From: Gp1-AA145 sp963757135
Lineage (GTDB): Bacteria; Acidobacteriota; Terriglobia; Terriglobales; Acidobacteriaceae
NCBI GenBank assembly: GCA_963757135.1
Contig: CAVWQE010000012.1
Span: 245,729 to 309,728 of the forward strand
DNA length: 64,000 nt
Reading direction: 5' to 3'
A model generated the notes under the pieces. That model made no database searches. It had not been told where the DNA came from and was given only the letters and a program-made list of their open reading frames with translations. The translations under genes and the position numbers were made by a program. Position 1 is the stretch's first letter. The number at the start of each line of letters is the position of its first letter. Below are positions 54,973 to 64,000 of this stretch, one piece after another.

Positions 54973-55670
54973 TATATACAATATATTTGTTTTAGATCCA
55001 GTAGGCAATGGCTTTCTTCCCGAAGAAAGGACGCGCGAATGTGAGGATTTGGCGGGTATGCCTTGTTCAGAGGACGGATATTGAACTGGCCGGGCTGGTA
55101 AATGGTTAATCACTGAACGACGCTACCGGCTGCGTCACTGACGGCCTATCAGCCCGCTTGCAGGGACATCCGCATGAACACTGGTTCTTCGTGACTTGGG
55201 GTGGGCGACATGTGCGCCGGAATGCAGGGTACGAGCAGGAAGGCGAGGAGCGTTTGCTCTTGACAACAGATTTTATCTGGGGTCGGGCAAGTCAAGAGAG
55301 AAAACGAAAAGCTGCAACGAGAATTCGTAGCGCGAGATCGACGACACAACCGCCCCGTCGCCGCCGAAATGTTGTGAACGGTGACCCAGTACAAACGATG
55401 CTCGATGCGGCATTGAATCTGGGGAAACGAAAACCGGAAGCGAAACAATTATCAGAGCCGGAATCAGCAGCAACACCAACACTGAAAAGAGATGGCAAAA
55501 GCGAACAGGTTTCGGCTGTTTTGCCATTATTATTGCGCGCCGATTAGACGCACATTACGGATTGGGCGCGAGAGTGGGAACCGGACCTTCGGGAACGACA
55601 GCACCAAAAACCAATTGCTCTATTGACCTACTGATTCGAGCGCGTAATCACATTCCTCTGCTGGTTTATC
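54973..55670. other. Gene-poor stretch between the element and the polysaccharide cluster
   Basis: About 700 bases. The first 20 bases are AT-rich promoter sequence of the minus-strand operon. Further on, open frames exist on both strands (55158-55547 plus; 55273-55527 minus, with a hydrophobic N-terminus MAKQPKPVRFCHLFSVLVLL), but they overlap head-on and neither has a family or convincing ribosome site. The right end of the integrated element should be here or beyond, but no repeat of the tRNA 3' end was found. Confidence 0.45.
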
Positions 55671-56792
55671 ATGGGAAAGAGAGGAATGAGAACAGTGCAC
55701 GTTATGCATGTGGTCGGGGCTCGGCCCAACTTTATGAAAGCAGCGCCGGTTTTTCGCGCTTTCGCGCGCGAAACCGGGGTGTTGCAAACCCTTGTTCACA
55801 CCGGGCAACACTATGATGTCACCATGTCGGACGTTTTCTTCCAAGAGCTAGATGTTCCGGAGCCGGACGTAAACCTCCGCGTCGGTTCCGGCTCTCACGC
55901 GCAGCAAACAGGCGAGGTCATGATTCGACTGGAGCCAGTCATCATCGAGCGCAACCCGGACTGGGTGTTTGTCTACGGCGATGTTAATTCAACGGCGGCG
56001 GCCGCTATGGTTTGTTCCAAACTCCTGGTCAAGGTTGCTCACGTCGAGGCCGGATTGCGTTCATTTGACCGAACCATGCCGGAAGAAATTAACCGGCTTG
56101 TGACCGATCAGCTCTCGGATTTGCTGTTCACGCCATCGCAAGATGGCAATGACAATCTGCTCCGGGAAGGAGTAGCAGAAGAGCGGATTCGGTTAGTCGG
56201 AAATGTAATGATTGACACTCTTGTGCGATTGCTCCCAAAGTCTCGCAGTTACACCCGGATGGATTTGCCGGAAAGGTACGCACTGATAACAATGCATCGG
56301 CCGTCAAATGTGGATGACCCAGCTTTTCTCCAAGATTTGTTCGATACACTCCGTGAACTGAGCCGGGAGCTTCCAATGATATTTCCCGTACACCCTCGCA
56401 CTCGCCAGCGTATCGCTACATTGAGTCTGGACCTAGGGATGCCCAGCAGACTACAGCTCACAGATCCGCTTTCGTATCTCGAATTCCTCTCGTTGCAAGC
56501 CAAAGCTACGGTCGTCATCACCGATTCGGGGGGAATTCAGGAAGAGACAACTTTTCTAAACATTCCGTGTATTACGATGCGCGAGAACACAGAACGACCG
56601 ATTACGACAACCTTGGGTACGAATGTTCTGGTTGGACGCGATATGCGCCGCTTACGCGAAGAAATAGGACGGATTTGGGAGGGACATCGCTCGCAAGGAG
56701 GGGTTCCGCCGCTGTGGGATGGTTGCGCCGGACCTCGGATTGTTCAAGAACTTTTCAATCAGCACAATGCCGCTAGCGCCGCTCGGGCGTAA
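55671..56792 (+). CDS. wecB: UDP-N-acetylglucosamine 2-epimerase
   Basis: A 373-residue non-hydrolysing epimerase that makes UDP-N-acetylmannosamine for surface polysaccharides. Family motifs: VVGARPNFMKAAPVF at the start, HTGQHYDVTMSD, HVEAGLRSFDRTMPEEINR, LITMHRPSNVD and the UDP-binding ITDSGGIQEET. All key acid/base residues in these blocks are present. Two starts are possible, ATG 55671 or ATG 55686; the first gives MGKRG, the second the usual MRTVHVMHV. It is the only plus-strand gene of the polysaccharide cluster and feeds the WecG/TagA-type transferase. Confidence 0.93.
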   Translation: MGKRGMRTVHVMHVVGARPNFMKAAPVFRAFARETGVLQTLVHTGQHYDVTMSDVFFQELDVPEPDVNLRVGSGSHAQQTGEVMIRLEPVIIERNPDWVFVYGDVNSTAAAAMVCSKLLVKVAHVEAGLRSFDRTMPEEINRLVTDQLSDLLFTPSQDGNDNLLREGVAEERIRLVGNVMIDTLVRLLPKSRSYTRMDLPERYALITMHRPSNVDDPAFLQDLFDTLRELSRELPMIFPVHPRTRQRIATLSLDLGMPSRLQLTDPLSYLEFLSLQAKATVVITDSGGIQEETTFLNIPCITMRENTERPITTTLGTNVLVGRDMRRLREEIGRIWEGHRSQGGVPPLWDGCAGPRIVQELFNQHNAASAARA

Positions 56793-57157
56793 GTTCCGAT
56801 CGGACAATCACCATAGGCTGGAGACAAATATTCCGATCTCTTTTATGTAAGGGATAGTAGTGGCAGACCGAATTGCGAACTTGAGCTGCATCCTCTGTTA
56901 TCGAGCACGCGATTGAACCTGATGCATGGCAGTGACACAGCAAATACATTATTGTCCTGAGATAAGCTGTGCAGTTTTTCGGCCGAGGACAAGAAACACA
57001 ACCTCACTACCTGTGCACAAACCCCACTGGTCCGGCCTCAACTGATGCATACGGCCTATGCAGGCTAAACTGGCAAGAATGACGAAGACCTTGAGTGCGC
57101 ACGGTGACGACTACACCAGCAGGTAGTCGTGTTGACAGGAAGGAATTGCGCATTGAA
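56793..57157. other. Intergenic stretch without recognisable genes
   Basis: 365 bases between convergent wecB and the transferase gene. Small minus-strand frame 57007-57234 is a chance frame with no support. No strong terminator was recognised. Confidence 0.5.
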
Positions 57158-57988
57158 TCACACTTCTCCTGGTTCACCGTTGACCGTGCATAGTGGTGGT
57201 TCATCGATGAGTCGGACACGACGAATACCCGCAAGTTGAAGCCCGAGATACCAAAGGAACATCGAGTTATTGATTAAGTATCTTTTCCAGAGTCGTCTCG
57301 GCTCCTGACATAACCGGTGCATCCACTGCAATCCGATATTTTTTATCCACAGTGGCGCGTCATTGACTCTATTCGTATGAATATCAAATGCAGCTCCGAC
57401 CCCAATCATCAATTTGCAGTCAATTCGCCCAACCATATCCGCCATGAACCGCTCTTGCTTAGGAGTACTCAATCCTACCCAGACTATATCTGGCTTAAGT
57501 CTGGCAATAGTATCAACCAAGCCATTCTGCTCGCGAGTGTTGAGCGGCCGGAATGGAGGGGTAAACGTTCCAACGATGTTGATTTCCGGATATTTTTTCT
57601 CAAGACAGCGTTGCAGATCCTCAGCAACGCCTGGCTTACCTCCATACAAAAAATGCGAGTACCTGTTTTTTGCGGAACGGGAACACACTTCACTCATAAA
57701 GTCAGGGCCGAATACACGTTTCATCTCGCGATGTTTCTGGCACCGCCCGACCCAGATGGTCGGCATGCCGTCGGGTAGCACTAACAAAGCCGAATCGAGA
57801 ATACTACGGAACTCCAGATCTCGGTTCGCCTCCATGACACCATGCACGCCAGTAACGCACACGTACCCGCTTGATTGGGAACCGATACTGTTCTCTACAA
57901 ACTCAATTGCGGTGTGTAAATTTACAGCGTGGATACCGACACCAAGAACATTGGCCCGTGCGGGTTTAATCGGCGCTTTGAGCGACAT
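57158..57988 (-). CDS. WecG/TagA/CpsF-family glycosyltransferase
   Basis: A 276-residue GT26 enzyme that adds N-acetylmannosamine or its uronic acid to a polyprenyl-linked sugar. Motifs: NVLGVGIHAVNLHTAIEF, CVTGVHGVMEANRDLEF, LLVLPDGMPTIWVGR, and KPDIVWVGLSTPKQERFMAD with the catalytic region. ATG 57988 (MSLKAPIKPARANVL) begins the conserved part; the longer frame upstream lies inside the next gene. Its first 23 bases overlap the 3' end of the epimerase gene ahead of it. It fits with WecB, which supplies the ManNAc donor. Confidence 0.9.
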   Translation of the reverse strand: MSLKAPIKPARANVLGVGIHAVNLHTAIEFVENSIGSQSSGYVCVTGVHGVMEANRDLEFRSILDSALLVLPDGMPTIWVGRCQKHREMKRVFGPDFMSEVCSRSAKNRYSHFLYGGKPGVAEDLQRCLEKKYPEINIVGTFTPPFRPLNTREQNGLVDTIARLKPDIVWVGLSTPKQERFMADMVGRIDCKLMIGVGAAFDIHTNRVNDAPLWIKNIGLQWMHRLCQEPRRLWKRYLINNSMFLWYLGLQLAGIRRVRLIDEPPLCTVNGEPGEV

Positions 57989-58967
57989 ATTTGAGGGGGA
58001 TACGATTGGATTTTTCGAGTTCACCTTCAATCCACTTATATGTAATGTCCAAGCCTGTTTCGAGTGCAATCCCAGGTGTCCAGCCCAGCACCTCTGATAG
58101 TCTTGTATTGTCGCTGTTTCTGCCCCGCACGCCTTGAGGTTTGCTGAGATCGTGTTGTTTGAAAAGACGCTTTCCGGCGATCCGCGAGACCAGATCAACT
58201 AATTCATTGATGGAGATCAGTCGATCATTGCCTAAGTTAAGCGGCTCACGGTAATTGGATGCCATCAGGCGGAGCAGTCCCTCAACACAGTCATCAATGT
58301 ACATAAATGAACGAGTCTGCTCGCCATCTCCCCACACCTGAATCTCGTTCCCATTCGGAGTCAGGGCAACTTTCCTGGATATCGCTGCCGGCGCCTTTTC
58401 TTTACCTCCTTCATAGGTACCGAGAGGACCATAAACATTATGGAATCGGACAATACGGGTTTCAAGTTTATAGTCGTGCCAATAATAGCGGCACAATTCT
58501 TCGGCAAACAGCTTTTCCCAGCCGTAGCCCGGCTCGGGATCGGCTGGGTAAGCATCCTCTTCGCGCAAGGCCACCACGTTCGGGTCTTTCTGCTTGTATC
58601 CAGCATAGACACATGCAGATGAGGAAAAAAGGAAGCGACCTATGCCATTCAGCCGGCTTGCCTCCAGCATATGAGTATTTATAAGTATGTTATTCCTGGA
58701 AATATCGGCCAGGGAAGCGGTGATGTAGCCGATACCCCCCATATCCGCGGCCAGGTTGTAGACCCGGTCTATACCTCCGCGAGTGGCTTGCAGGCAGTTG
58801 TCGTATTTACGAAGGTCGAGCACCTCGAACTCGTCCGCTGCGCTGTCTTCGTATTCCGGCATTTTGATGTCTGCTCCGCGAACCCAGCAACCCTCCGCTT
58901 TCAGCCGATTCACTAGATGATGTCCGATGAAGCCGCCTGCTCCCGTCACCAATACCCGTGCATTCAT
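57966..58967 (-). CDS. GDP-mannose 3,5-epimerase-like NAD-dependent sugar epimerase
   Basis: A 333-residue extended SDR enzyme. NAD motif GAGGFIGHHL; catalytic block SSSACVY with YGWEK (Tyr-x3-Lys); GGKEKAPAA; QTRSFMYIDDCVEG; and QGVRGRNSDNT. This set is very close to the plant GDP-mannose 3,5-epimerases (Cys, Tyr-x3-Lys and Lys in the GG(K/R)EKAPAA block), so the likely reaction is GDP-mannose to GDP-L-galactose or GDP-gulose. ATG 58967 follows AAGGAAGGGG. It lies upstream of the WecG/TagA gene and overlaps it by 23 bases. Other GDP- or UDP-sugar epimerases remain possible. Confidence 0.85.
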   Translation of the reverse strand: MNARVLVTGAGGFIGHHLVNRLKAEGCWVRGADIKMPEYEDSAADEFEVLDLRKYDNCLQATRGGIDRVYNLAADMGGIGYITASLADISRNNILINTHMLEASRLNGIGRFLFSSSACVYAGYKQKDPNVVALREEDAYPADPEPGYGWEKLFAEELCRYYWHDYKLETRIVRFHNVYGPLGTYEGGKEKAPAAISRKVALTPNGNEIQVWGDGEQTRSFMYIDDCVEGLLRLMASNYREPLNLGNDRLISINELVDLVSRIAGKRLFKQHDLSKPQGVRGRNSDNTRLSEVLGWTPGIALETGLDITYKWIEGELEKSNRIPLKYVAQSAD

Positions 58968-59108
58968 GTCAGTTATATCCCCTTCCTTAGAGAATTTACT
59001 TTTGAGGTTTAGCAACATCAACTCTCGAAACAGCCAATAACGATCGGTTGCTTCAACAAACCAGAACTTATTAATTCAGGAAGTTGGTTGGTCCATTAAC
59101 AGCATTGT

Positions 59109-60299
59109 TTAGGACGCAGCCGTGGCATTGGCAACTCTGCCTTTTGAAACGGACGTCGCAGAGCAATAAATCTGCATCAATTGCTTATAGTTGTGCTCGG
59201 CCGTGTACTTGCTTTCAAACTCACGACGAGCCTCAGCCGACATGAGACGGAGCTCGTCGGAATGCGTAAATAACCACTCGGCTTTGTTTGCGAGATCGGG
59301 GACATCCCCAGGCCGAAAGAGAACGCCTGTCCGGCCATCATCGATAAGTTCTTCCGTGGAGCCTAGACGGCTACCAAGGACCGGCACGCCCTTGGCAAAA
59401 GCTTCCACAATTACTCGCGGAAAGTTCTCATAACACTCTGAGGGGACAACCAGAAATGCAGCCGCTCCGATTAAGCCCATTACTGCTTCGCTCGATTGCG
59501 GCCCAATAAATTCCAAGTTTGGAATGTCTGTCTGCTCCACTACATCTCGCAGGGGACCATCTCCCACAATTTTCAGCCTTCTCGCCGGAAGGTGAGCCCA
59601 GGCAGCAAGCAGCGTCTTAATGCCCTTCTCCGGAGAAAGTCGGCCAACAAATAACGCATAATCACTCGACCTCGCGCACATGCCCGGATCCGGCATGAGA
59701 CAATTTGGCTTAACAAACAAATGACTGGAAGGTACTCCGCCGGCGATAAGTTTCCGGCGAGCGAACTCTGACAGAGCAATATACGCATCCACTACCTGCC
59801 AAGTTCCCCAAAGCCGATGCGTAGTGAGCATCGTAGCAACAACTGCCGTACCCACATGACTATCGCGATAACAAGCGTTTTTAATTCCGGGCCATGGAAT
59901 CAATCGGCCGACGCAGTCCTCGCAGGGCGCGCCGTCCCTGAACAGCAATGCGTTGGGACAGATCAAGCGAAAATTGTGCAGAGTCTGGATCACCGGTATT
60001 TTGGCCTTTGTGCAGGCGTAATAAACAGACGGGGACAATTGCGGAAAGAAGTTATGCACGTGCACAATATCAGGTTTCGAGTCGGTGATTCTTTCTTCGA
60101 CCTGCACACGTGAGCGTCGCGAATAAATGCTGCTAAGGGCGACCCCCGCCTGACTCTTTATGCCAATAATCCGACTGTTATCTGCCGTCAGTAAATCAAC
60201 GCTGTGCCCATGAGCCTCGAGCAGCGCTTTCTCTTGTTGAACGACAGCGTCTTCCCCGCCTGGCTGCTGGTAGTAGTTATGAAGTAAAAGGATTTTCAT
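59109..60299 (-). CDS. GT4-family (GT-B) glycosyltransferase
   Basis: A 396-residue glycosyltransferase. The N-terminal acceptor half starts LLHNYYQQPGGEDAVVQQEK, and DIVHVHNFFP lies near residue 75. The donor half has FVGRLSPEKGI, KIVGDGP, and the EX7E-type block SECYENFPRVIVEAFAKG. Family GT4 transfers a sugar from a nucleotide donor, typically in exopolysaccharide or O-antigen assembly. Donor and acceptor are unknown. It is intact, and its start overlaps the end of the broken methyltransferase gene by four bases. Confidence 0.9.
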   Translation of the reverse strand: MKILLLHNYYQQPGGEDAVVQQEKALLEAHGHSVDLLTADNSRIIGIKSQAGVALSSIYSRRSRVQVEERITDSKPDIVHVHNFFPQLSPSVYYACTKAKIPVIQTLHNFRLICPNALLFRDGAPCEDCVGRLIPWPGIKNACYRDSHVGTAVVATMLTTHRLWGTWQVVDAYIALSEFARRKLIAGGVPSSHLFVKPNCLMPDPGMCARSSDYALFVGRLSPEKGIKTLLAAWAHLPARRLKIVGDGPLRDVVEQTDIPNLEFIGPQSSEAVMGLIGAAAFLVVPSECYENFPRVIVEAFAKGVPVLGSRLGSTEELIDDGRTGVLFRPGDVPDLANKAEWLFTHSDELRLMSAEARREFESKYTAEHNYKQLMQIYCSATSVSKGRVANATAAS

Positions 60300-61239
60300 T
60301 TCCCAACAGCAACATGCGACAAAGTGGCTGCATCGGCGCGTAAAGCCAATTTATTCCCGGCGCCAAAAGAATAAATATGCCTCGTAGGCTGCATCAGACG
60401 CGCACATGCGGCTCCGAATCTCCCATCCATATCGAATTCTTGGCAAAAAGGATAATATTCGAATTCGACGATTCCGGCGGCTGCAAGCAGCGATTCTGCC
60501 GATTTTCTTGAGTAACTCTTGTTTGAGATGAAGTTTTCCTTGAGCAGCCCCATCCTTCGCAAAGGGTTATGCCACCAATTGTGGAAGTCGACTATCGCTT
60601 TGCCGTCAGGGGTCAAGGTCCCGACTATAGAGTTCAACAACAAACGATCGTGTTCGCTGCCTCTGATAATAGTGTCCAAACACAGAGTGAGATCTACGCT
60701 ATGCCGAAACGGCGGGTGAAAATAATCGATCCGCAAAAAGACAATGTTTTCTATATTTCGCTGGCGAGCTTTGTGGCGGGCGTAATTCAAATTTTGTATC
60801 GATAAATCGCAATGCAACACCCGATGAAACTGTTGTGCATACGCGAAAGTGTAAGCCCTGCGCCAGCGGCAATGTCACATAGCACCGGCCGCACCGACTC
60901 AATTCTTTCCGTCACGAGTGGACATACAGCTCGCACTTGTCGACGCCTTCTCTGCATCCACGAATAAACGGCCGATTCCTCTGCGCCCCAGGCCATATCC
61001 GTTTTGTTATCCCTAAATGTCTCGCCAAACAGTGTTAGGTAATTCTTGCGGTACTCGTCGCCTAGAGCCACTGGAAGTGGCGTGGGAGCGCTAGGCAGCA
61101 ATTCGACACAGTTATCGTCGTAGATGGGAAAATGTCGGCCGCATTCATTGCAATGTAGTCCCGTTGTCGTGCACCTTAAGGATTCCCCGTCATCGGGACA
61201 CGAGAGTAGGTGTACAAGATCTGCTAATTTGTTCGACAT
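60296..61239 (-). pseudogene. SAM methyltransferase with one frameshift
   Basis: Two frames of one gene. The N-terminal frame (61239 to about 60860) has a small zinc-ribbon-like part (LSCPDDGESLRCTTTGLHCNEC) and the start of a Rossmann methyltransferase (RPVLCDIAAGAGLT). The continuation (FAYAQQFHRVLHCDLSIQNL... to 60296) holds the rest, including LTLCLDTIIRG and PDGKAIVDFHNWW. The span is 3n+2 bases, so one missing base near 60857 by a T-run explains it. The joined length of about 314 residues fits a class I methyltransferase. It abuts the GT4 gene. Confidence 0.7.
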
Positions 61240-61330
61240 TTCCAGAGAACTCGATATTTATTAAAAGCGTAAGATATGGAAGCTAACATGCAGTAAATTG
61301 ACTTATCTGTGAGATAGGGTCAGCCTAGAA

Positions 61331-62142
61331 TCAAGCTTGTCCGGCGTTGCATAAGTCACCGTTTGTGAGGTAAGTGCCGTGGTGTCGGTATTCCGCCGCA
61401 GCGCGAAACACTTCTTCGAGTTGAGGCCAAAGTCCCTGTTGTTCAATCTCCCAGGCATGGCCCCACAAGTGAAACACACCCCCCTCACGATGAACACGAC
61501 TCAGTAGAGAACGGGCCTGGGACGTCCAACTCTTGAGGCCCGCAACTGGTAAATAATTACGAACATTTCTGAGCTTTCTTCTAGAGATGATATTTCGTAA
61601 ATAACCCGAATAAGTGTGCGGGAAGCATTGCACGGTGGTTGGCATTAATCGTATGCCGGCAACGAACACTGGGGGCTGCAACGACATTAATTCCACGGTT
61701 CGCGCCCCCGTAAAGCCGGCATGTTTGACCATGTTTAAATGCTGCTTGTGAAATTTGCCTCGAGGAAAGCAAAACATCTGGCAAGGACCACCCGTAACCT
61801 GCTCAATCCACCATTTCGACCCCGAATCTCATCAGAGACCAATCCCTTGTCAGCGGTGCTCAGCACAACATGGTTCAGGGTGTGCGCACCAATCTCGAAG
61901 TGTTGCCCCAATTCCGCAATGTATTTCTCCTGCAAAAATCCGTATTCATGTTTTTGCGCAATATAAAACGTTGCCGGAAGATTGTATTTCGTTAGCAACT
62001 CCGCTAGGCGCAGGTCGTGGATAGTGCCGTCGTCCCAGCTGGTGGTGAACTGGAAACACTTTTTAATATCCACATTTGTGCTGTTTGAATGAACCGACAC
62101 GTCTAGAATCCCAGGAAGCTCTGGCCAGTCATGAATGAGCAT
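61331..62142 (-). pseudogene. Polysaccharide deacetylase (NodB-type) with one frameshift
   Basis: The N-terminal frame (62142 to about 61810) carries the deacetylase motifs TTSWDDGTIHDLRLAELL (Asp-Asp) and GAHTLNHV (His-x3-His). The C-terminal frame (KWWIEQVTGGPCQMFCFPRG to NAGQA, ending 61331) carries the rest (FHLWGHAWEIEQ). The span is 3n+2 bases; one missing base near 61815 restores one frame of about 270 residues. Such enzymes remove acetyl groups from polysaccharide sugars. Confidence 0.75.
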
Positions 62143-62171
62143 GCTTGGTTCATCAGTCCACTAACTATCTT

Positions 62172-63319
62172 TTACCTTAGGCACTGTTGACGACCGCACG
62201 GCAGTTCCAAGGCACTGGCGATTCCCAACTCGAAATTCGCGACCATATTCTCAATCGTGTATTTTGTGCCCGATTCCCGTGCCCCACATTGCAATCGGGC
62301 CAAAGCCTCACGATTCGATAGAAGGGACGAAACCATGTTTGCAAATGCAGAGACGTCGGGTTCGGACAACAATCCATTGGTTCCATCGTCCAAGTATTCC
62401 ATCTCCGGGCCGTGGATTTTGAGGCGTGCTCAAGAGCGGCAGGCCGGCGGCGAAAGCATCAAGAATGACCAGTCCAACACGACCAGGCATAAGGAAGACG
62501 TCAGACACCGCAATAAGCCTGGATTTTTCTTCCGCAAAGCGTGGGCCCATGAAATGTATCCATGGAATATTCTGAACAGCTGTCTGAATGTATTTCTGCT
62601 TCAGACCTCCTCCAACTACGATCAAATGAGACTCTGGCACCCGAAGCTGGATCTCTTGGACGCTTCAAGAAGGAAAGGAAGACCCTTGACTTTGCTGAGC
62701 ATGCCACAGAATATTTCCACCGAGGCGGTGGAGGATATGCCCAAAGCTTCGCGTAGCGAAAGCCGCTGTTCGGGAGAGACGAATCCAACCTGTTTACGCA
62801 ATTGAGTTGTATCAACGGCATTATCTACTGCAGTGATTTTTGAGTTCGGAACTCCGTTTTCGATTAGGTATCTTGCTGTTCCTTTGGTATACGCAAACCA
62901 CCATGAAACCCAATTGAGTGTCTTACGGCGATACCACTCGGGAAGCGGCGACCGACCATCCTGGCGATTTTCCCCGAGCCCCCAAAACGCCACCCGCTTT
63001 ATCCCTCCACGCGATAGCGAAGCGACATGTGATTTAGCACAAATTTGTTTCCCTCATCTACTATGACAAGATCTGCTCTTACGCCCGGAAACTCAAAGGT
63101 TGAAACAAGAGCTTCTCTCGAAGCAACCAATAGCCCTTGTTTTTTGTTCCATACCACTCAGGAAGATCACAGTTGTCTTTCTTGCTTGCTTCCGCCGCAG
63201 ATGGGTCGCTGTACGCCACTTGAAGCTCAATAATCTTCACGCAAGCGCTCTACCAACAGTTCATAAAATGGAAGGCGGTATTGCTTGATTTGCGCCTCGA
63301 TGATGAGAACTCGGTTCAT
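62172..63319 (-). pseudogene. GT4-type glycosyltransferase with about five frameshifts
   Basis: In order on the minus strand: MNRVLIIEAQIKQYRLPFYE (from 63319); IELQVAYSDPSAAEASKKDN; FEFPGVRADLVIVDEGNKFV; GIKRVAFWGLGENRQDGRSP; PESHLIVVGGGLKQKYIQTA; and EYLDDGTNGLLSEPDVSAFA (to 62172). Shifts lie near 63240, 63097, 63005, 62635 and 62410. The pieces follow a complete GT-B glycosyltransferase in order, including GMLSKVKGLPFLLEA and GLVILDAFAAGLPLL. Several are one base lost or gained beside homopolymers. Confidence 0.7.
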
Positions 63320-63397
63320 TGTTGGTGTGCCACACCTTCGCGAATCAAGGTCATAACCTCCAGCCGCGGGCATAAATAGCAAATCTTCATGCCGTAA

Positions 63398-64000
63398 TCA
63401 TTTAACAAAGAGAAGATTTCCCTGCTTTTCTGGATGCCAAAAGAGAATCCCTGAAAGACGGTGATGGAACTCTATAACTATCTGCCGTACCTCAATCTTT
63501 TCCCTAAGAAAATCCGGGAGAACAGCGAACTCCGCCCCCTCTATATCCATTTTCAACAGATCGAGACGAGTATGTCCTAGCTTCGCCATCACGGTAGATA
63601 CTTTCGCGACAGGAACTCGGATTGAGCTTCCGCTGTATTGCTGGGCCTGAATGAGCGAGTGAGATATGAAGTCAGGCCTAGGAGGCAAGTAAAATTGGCT
63701 TCGCCATCAAAGTCAGCAATTCCAACTGGCTGAAAGCGAAATTTATCGGGCACGGATTGCTAATTGATCCATGTCTTTACCTTTGGAGTAGGGTCGAATG
63801 CGTCAACGGTAAGTCCGTATTGCTCAATTAAGCAAAGGTCAAACGAGATATCTTCTCCTGAATTTTTTAGCCAGTATATGACCGGATCAGGAGGCATCTC
63901 CGACAAATCTATGAAGTACCCACCATAGTCAGAGCCGAATCCTGCTTATTTTCGAATTCGTTCCTATGCGCGGCGGATTGAAGTGCCACTGCGGATATGA
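63398..64000 (-). pseudogene. FkbM-family methyltransferase, broken and continuing past the window
   Basis: C-terminal part of an FkbM methyltransferase: FGSDYGGYFIDLSEMPPDPV (about 63960), DPTPKVKTW, then an in-frame TAG at 63760-63762, then QSVPDKFRFQPVGIADFDGE, a frameshift near 63688, and PPRPDFISHSLIQAQQYSGS to DLLKMDIEGAEFAVLPDFLR and the end at 63398. The upstream part lies outside the window. FkbM proteins O-methylate sugars or lipids. One nonsense codon and one frameshift suggest that the gene is dead, unless the sequence is poor here. Confidence 0.65.

Noticed and set aside
55158..55547. Open frames on both strands (plus 129 codons, minus 84 codons with a hydrophobic start).
   Set aside because: They overlap head-on, and neither has a known family, a ribosome site or operon context; I could not decide and left them as a gene-poor stretch.
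55565..55590. GAGAGTGGGAACCGGACC resembles part of the tRNA-Ser 3' end and could be the far attachment site.
   Set aside because: It matches the reverse complement, not the direct repeat required for attL/attR, and at only about 15 of 18 bases. Taken as chance.

Overview
The window looks like a piece of an Acidobacteriota (Terriglobia-type) chromosome. This is inferred from gene content and style: two GT21 (HpnI/ceramide-glucosyltransferase-like) enzymes, many lipidless secreted proteins of unknown function with GC-rich codons, an ECF sigma / HEAT anti-sigma / DUF4097 / PDZ operon, a REP-associated transposase with REP hairpins, and a decaheme cytochrome / beta-barrel pair. No rRNA or marker gene confirms the taxon.

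Layout. 0-10 kb: envelope and signalling genes, including a minus-strand operon PAS-receiver protein > ArnT-like glycosyltransferase > small protein > GT21. 10-17.6 kb: a RAYT transposase among REP hairpins, 2-oxoglutarate dehydrogenase E1 (sucA), an orphan sensor protein, a complete IS481-type element with a 14-15 bp target duplication, pyruvate-dehydrogenase-type E1 alpha and glutamyl-Q-tRNA(Asp) synthetase. 17.8-34 kb: housekeeping (aldo/keto reductase, YceH, OmpA, SulP, MntH, UspA, aconitase, HslV-HslU) and one frameshifted gene. 33.8-38 kb: the sigma-factor operon. 38.2-39.8 kb: an IS110/IS1111-type element inside a 35-bp repeat array. 39.9-43.7 kb: a very large unrecognised secreted protein, a VOC protein and a DinB protein.

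44-48.7 kb holds a compact set for moving electrons across the envelope: a ten-haem DmsE/MtrA-type cytochrome, an MtrB/PioB-type barrel, a one-haem cytochrome c, a NapC/NirT-type membrane cytochrome and a small membrane protein. A perfect CRP-consensus palindrome lies upstream. Together these could carry electrons from quinol through the periplasm to the cell surface (inference).

49-55 kb is an integrated element beside tRNA-Ser(GGA): tyrosine integrase, an excisionase-like HTH protein, small ORFs, a striking two-armed iteron palindrome, and a minus-strand operon encoding a primase-polymerase/ATPase replication protein and two small proteins behind a palindromic operator. The plan resembles phage satellites (PICI/SaPI), but no right attachment site was found and no packaging genes are visible. 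This is the best candidate for an undescribed system in the window.

55.6-64 kb is a cell-surface polysaccharide cluster (UDP-GlcNAc 2-epimerase, WecG/TagA transferase, GDP-mannose 3,5-epimerase-like enzyme, GT4). From 60.3 kb on, every gene is interrupted: methyltransferase, polysaccharide deacetylase, a second glycosyltransferase and an FkbM methyltransferase carry single-base frameshifts and one nonsense codon. This means either decay of the locus or poor local sequence quality.
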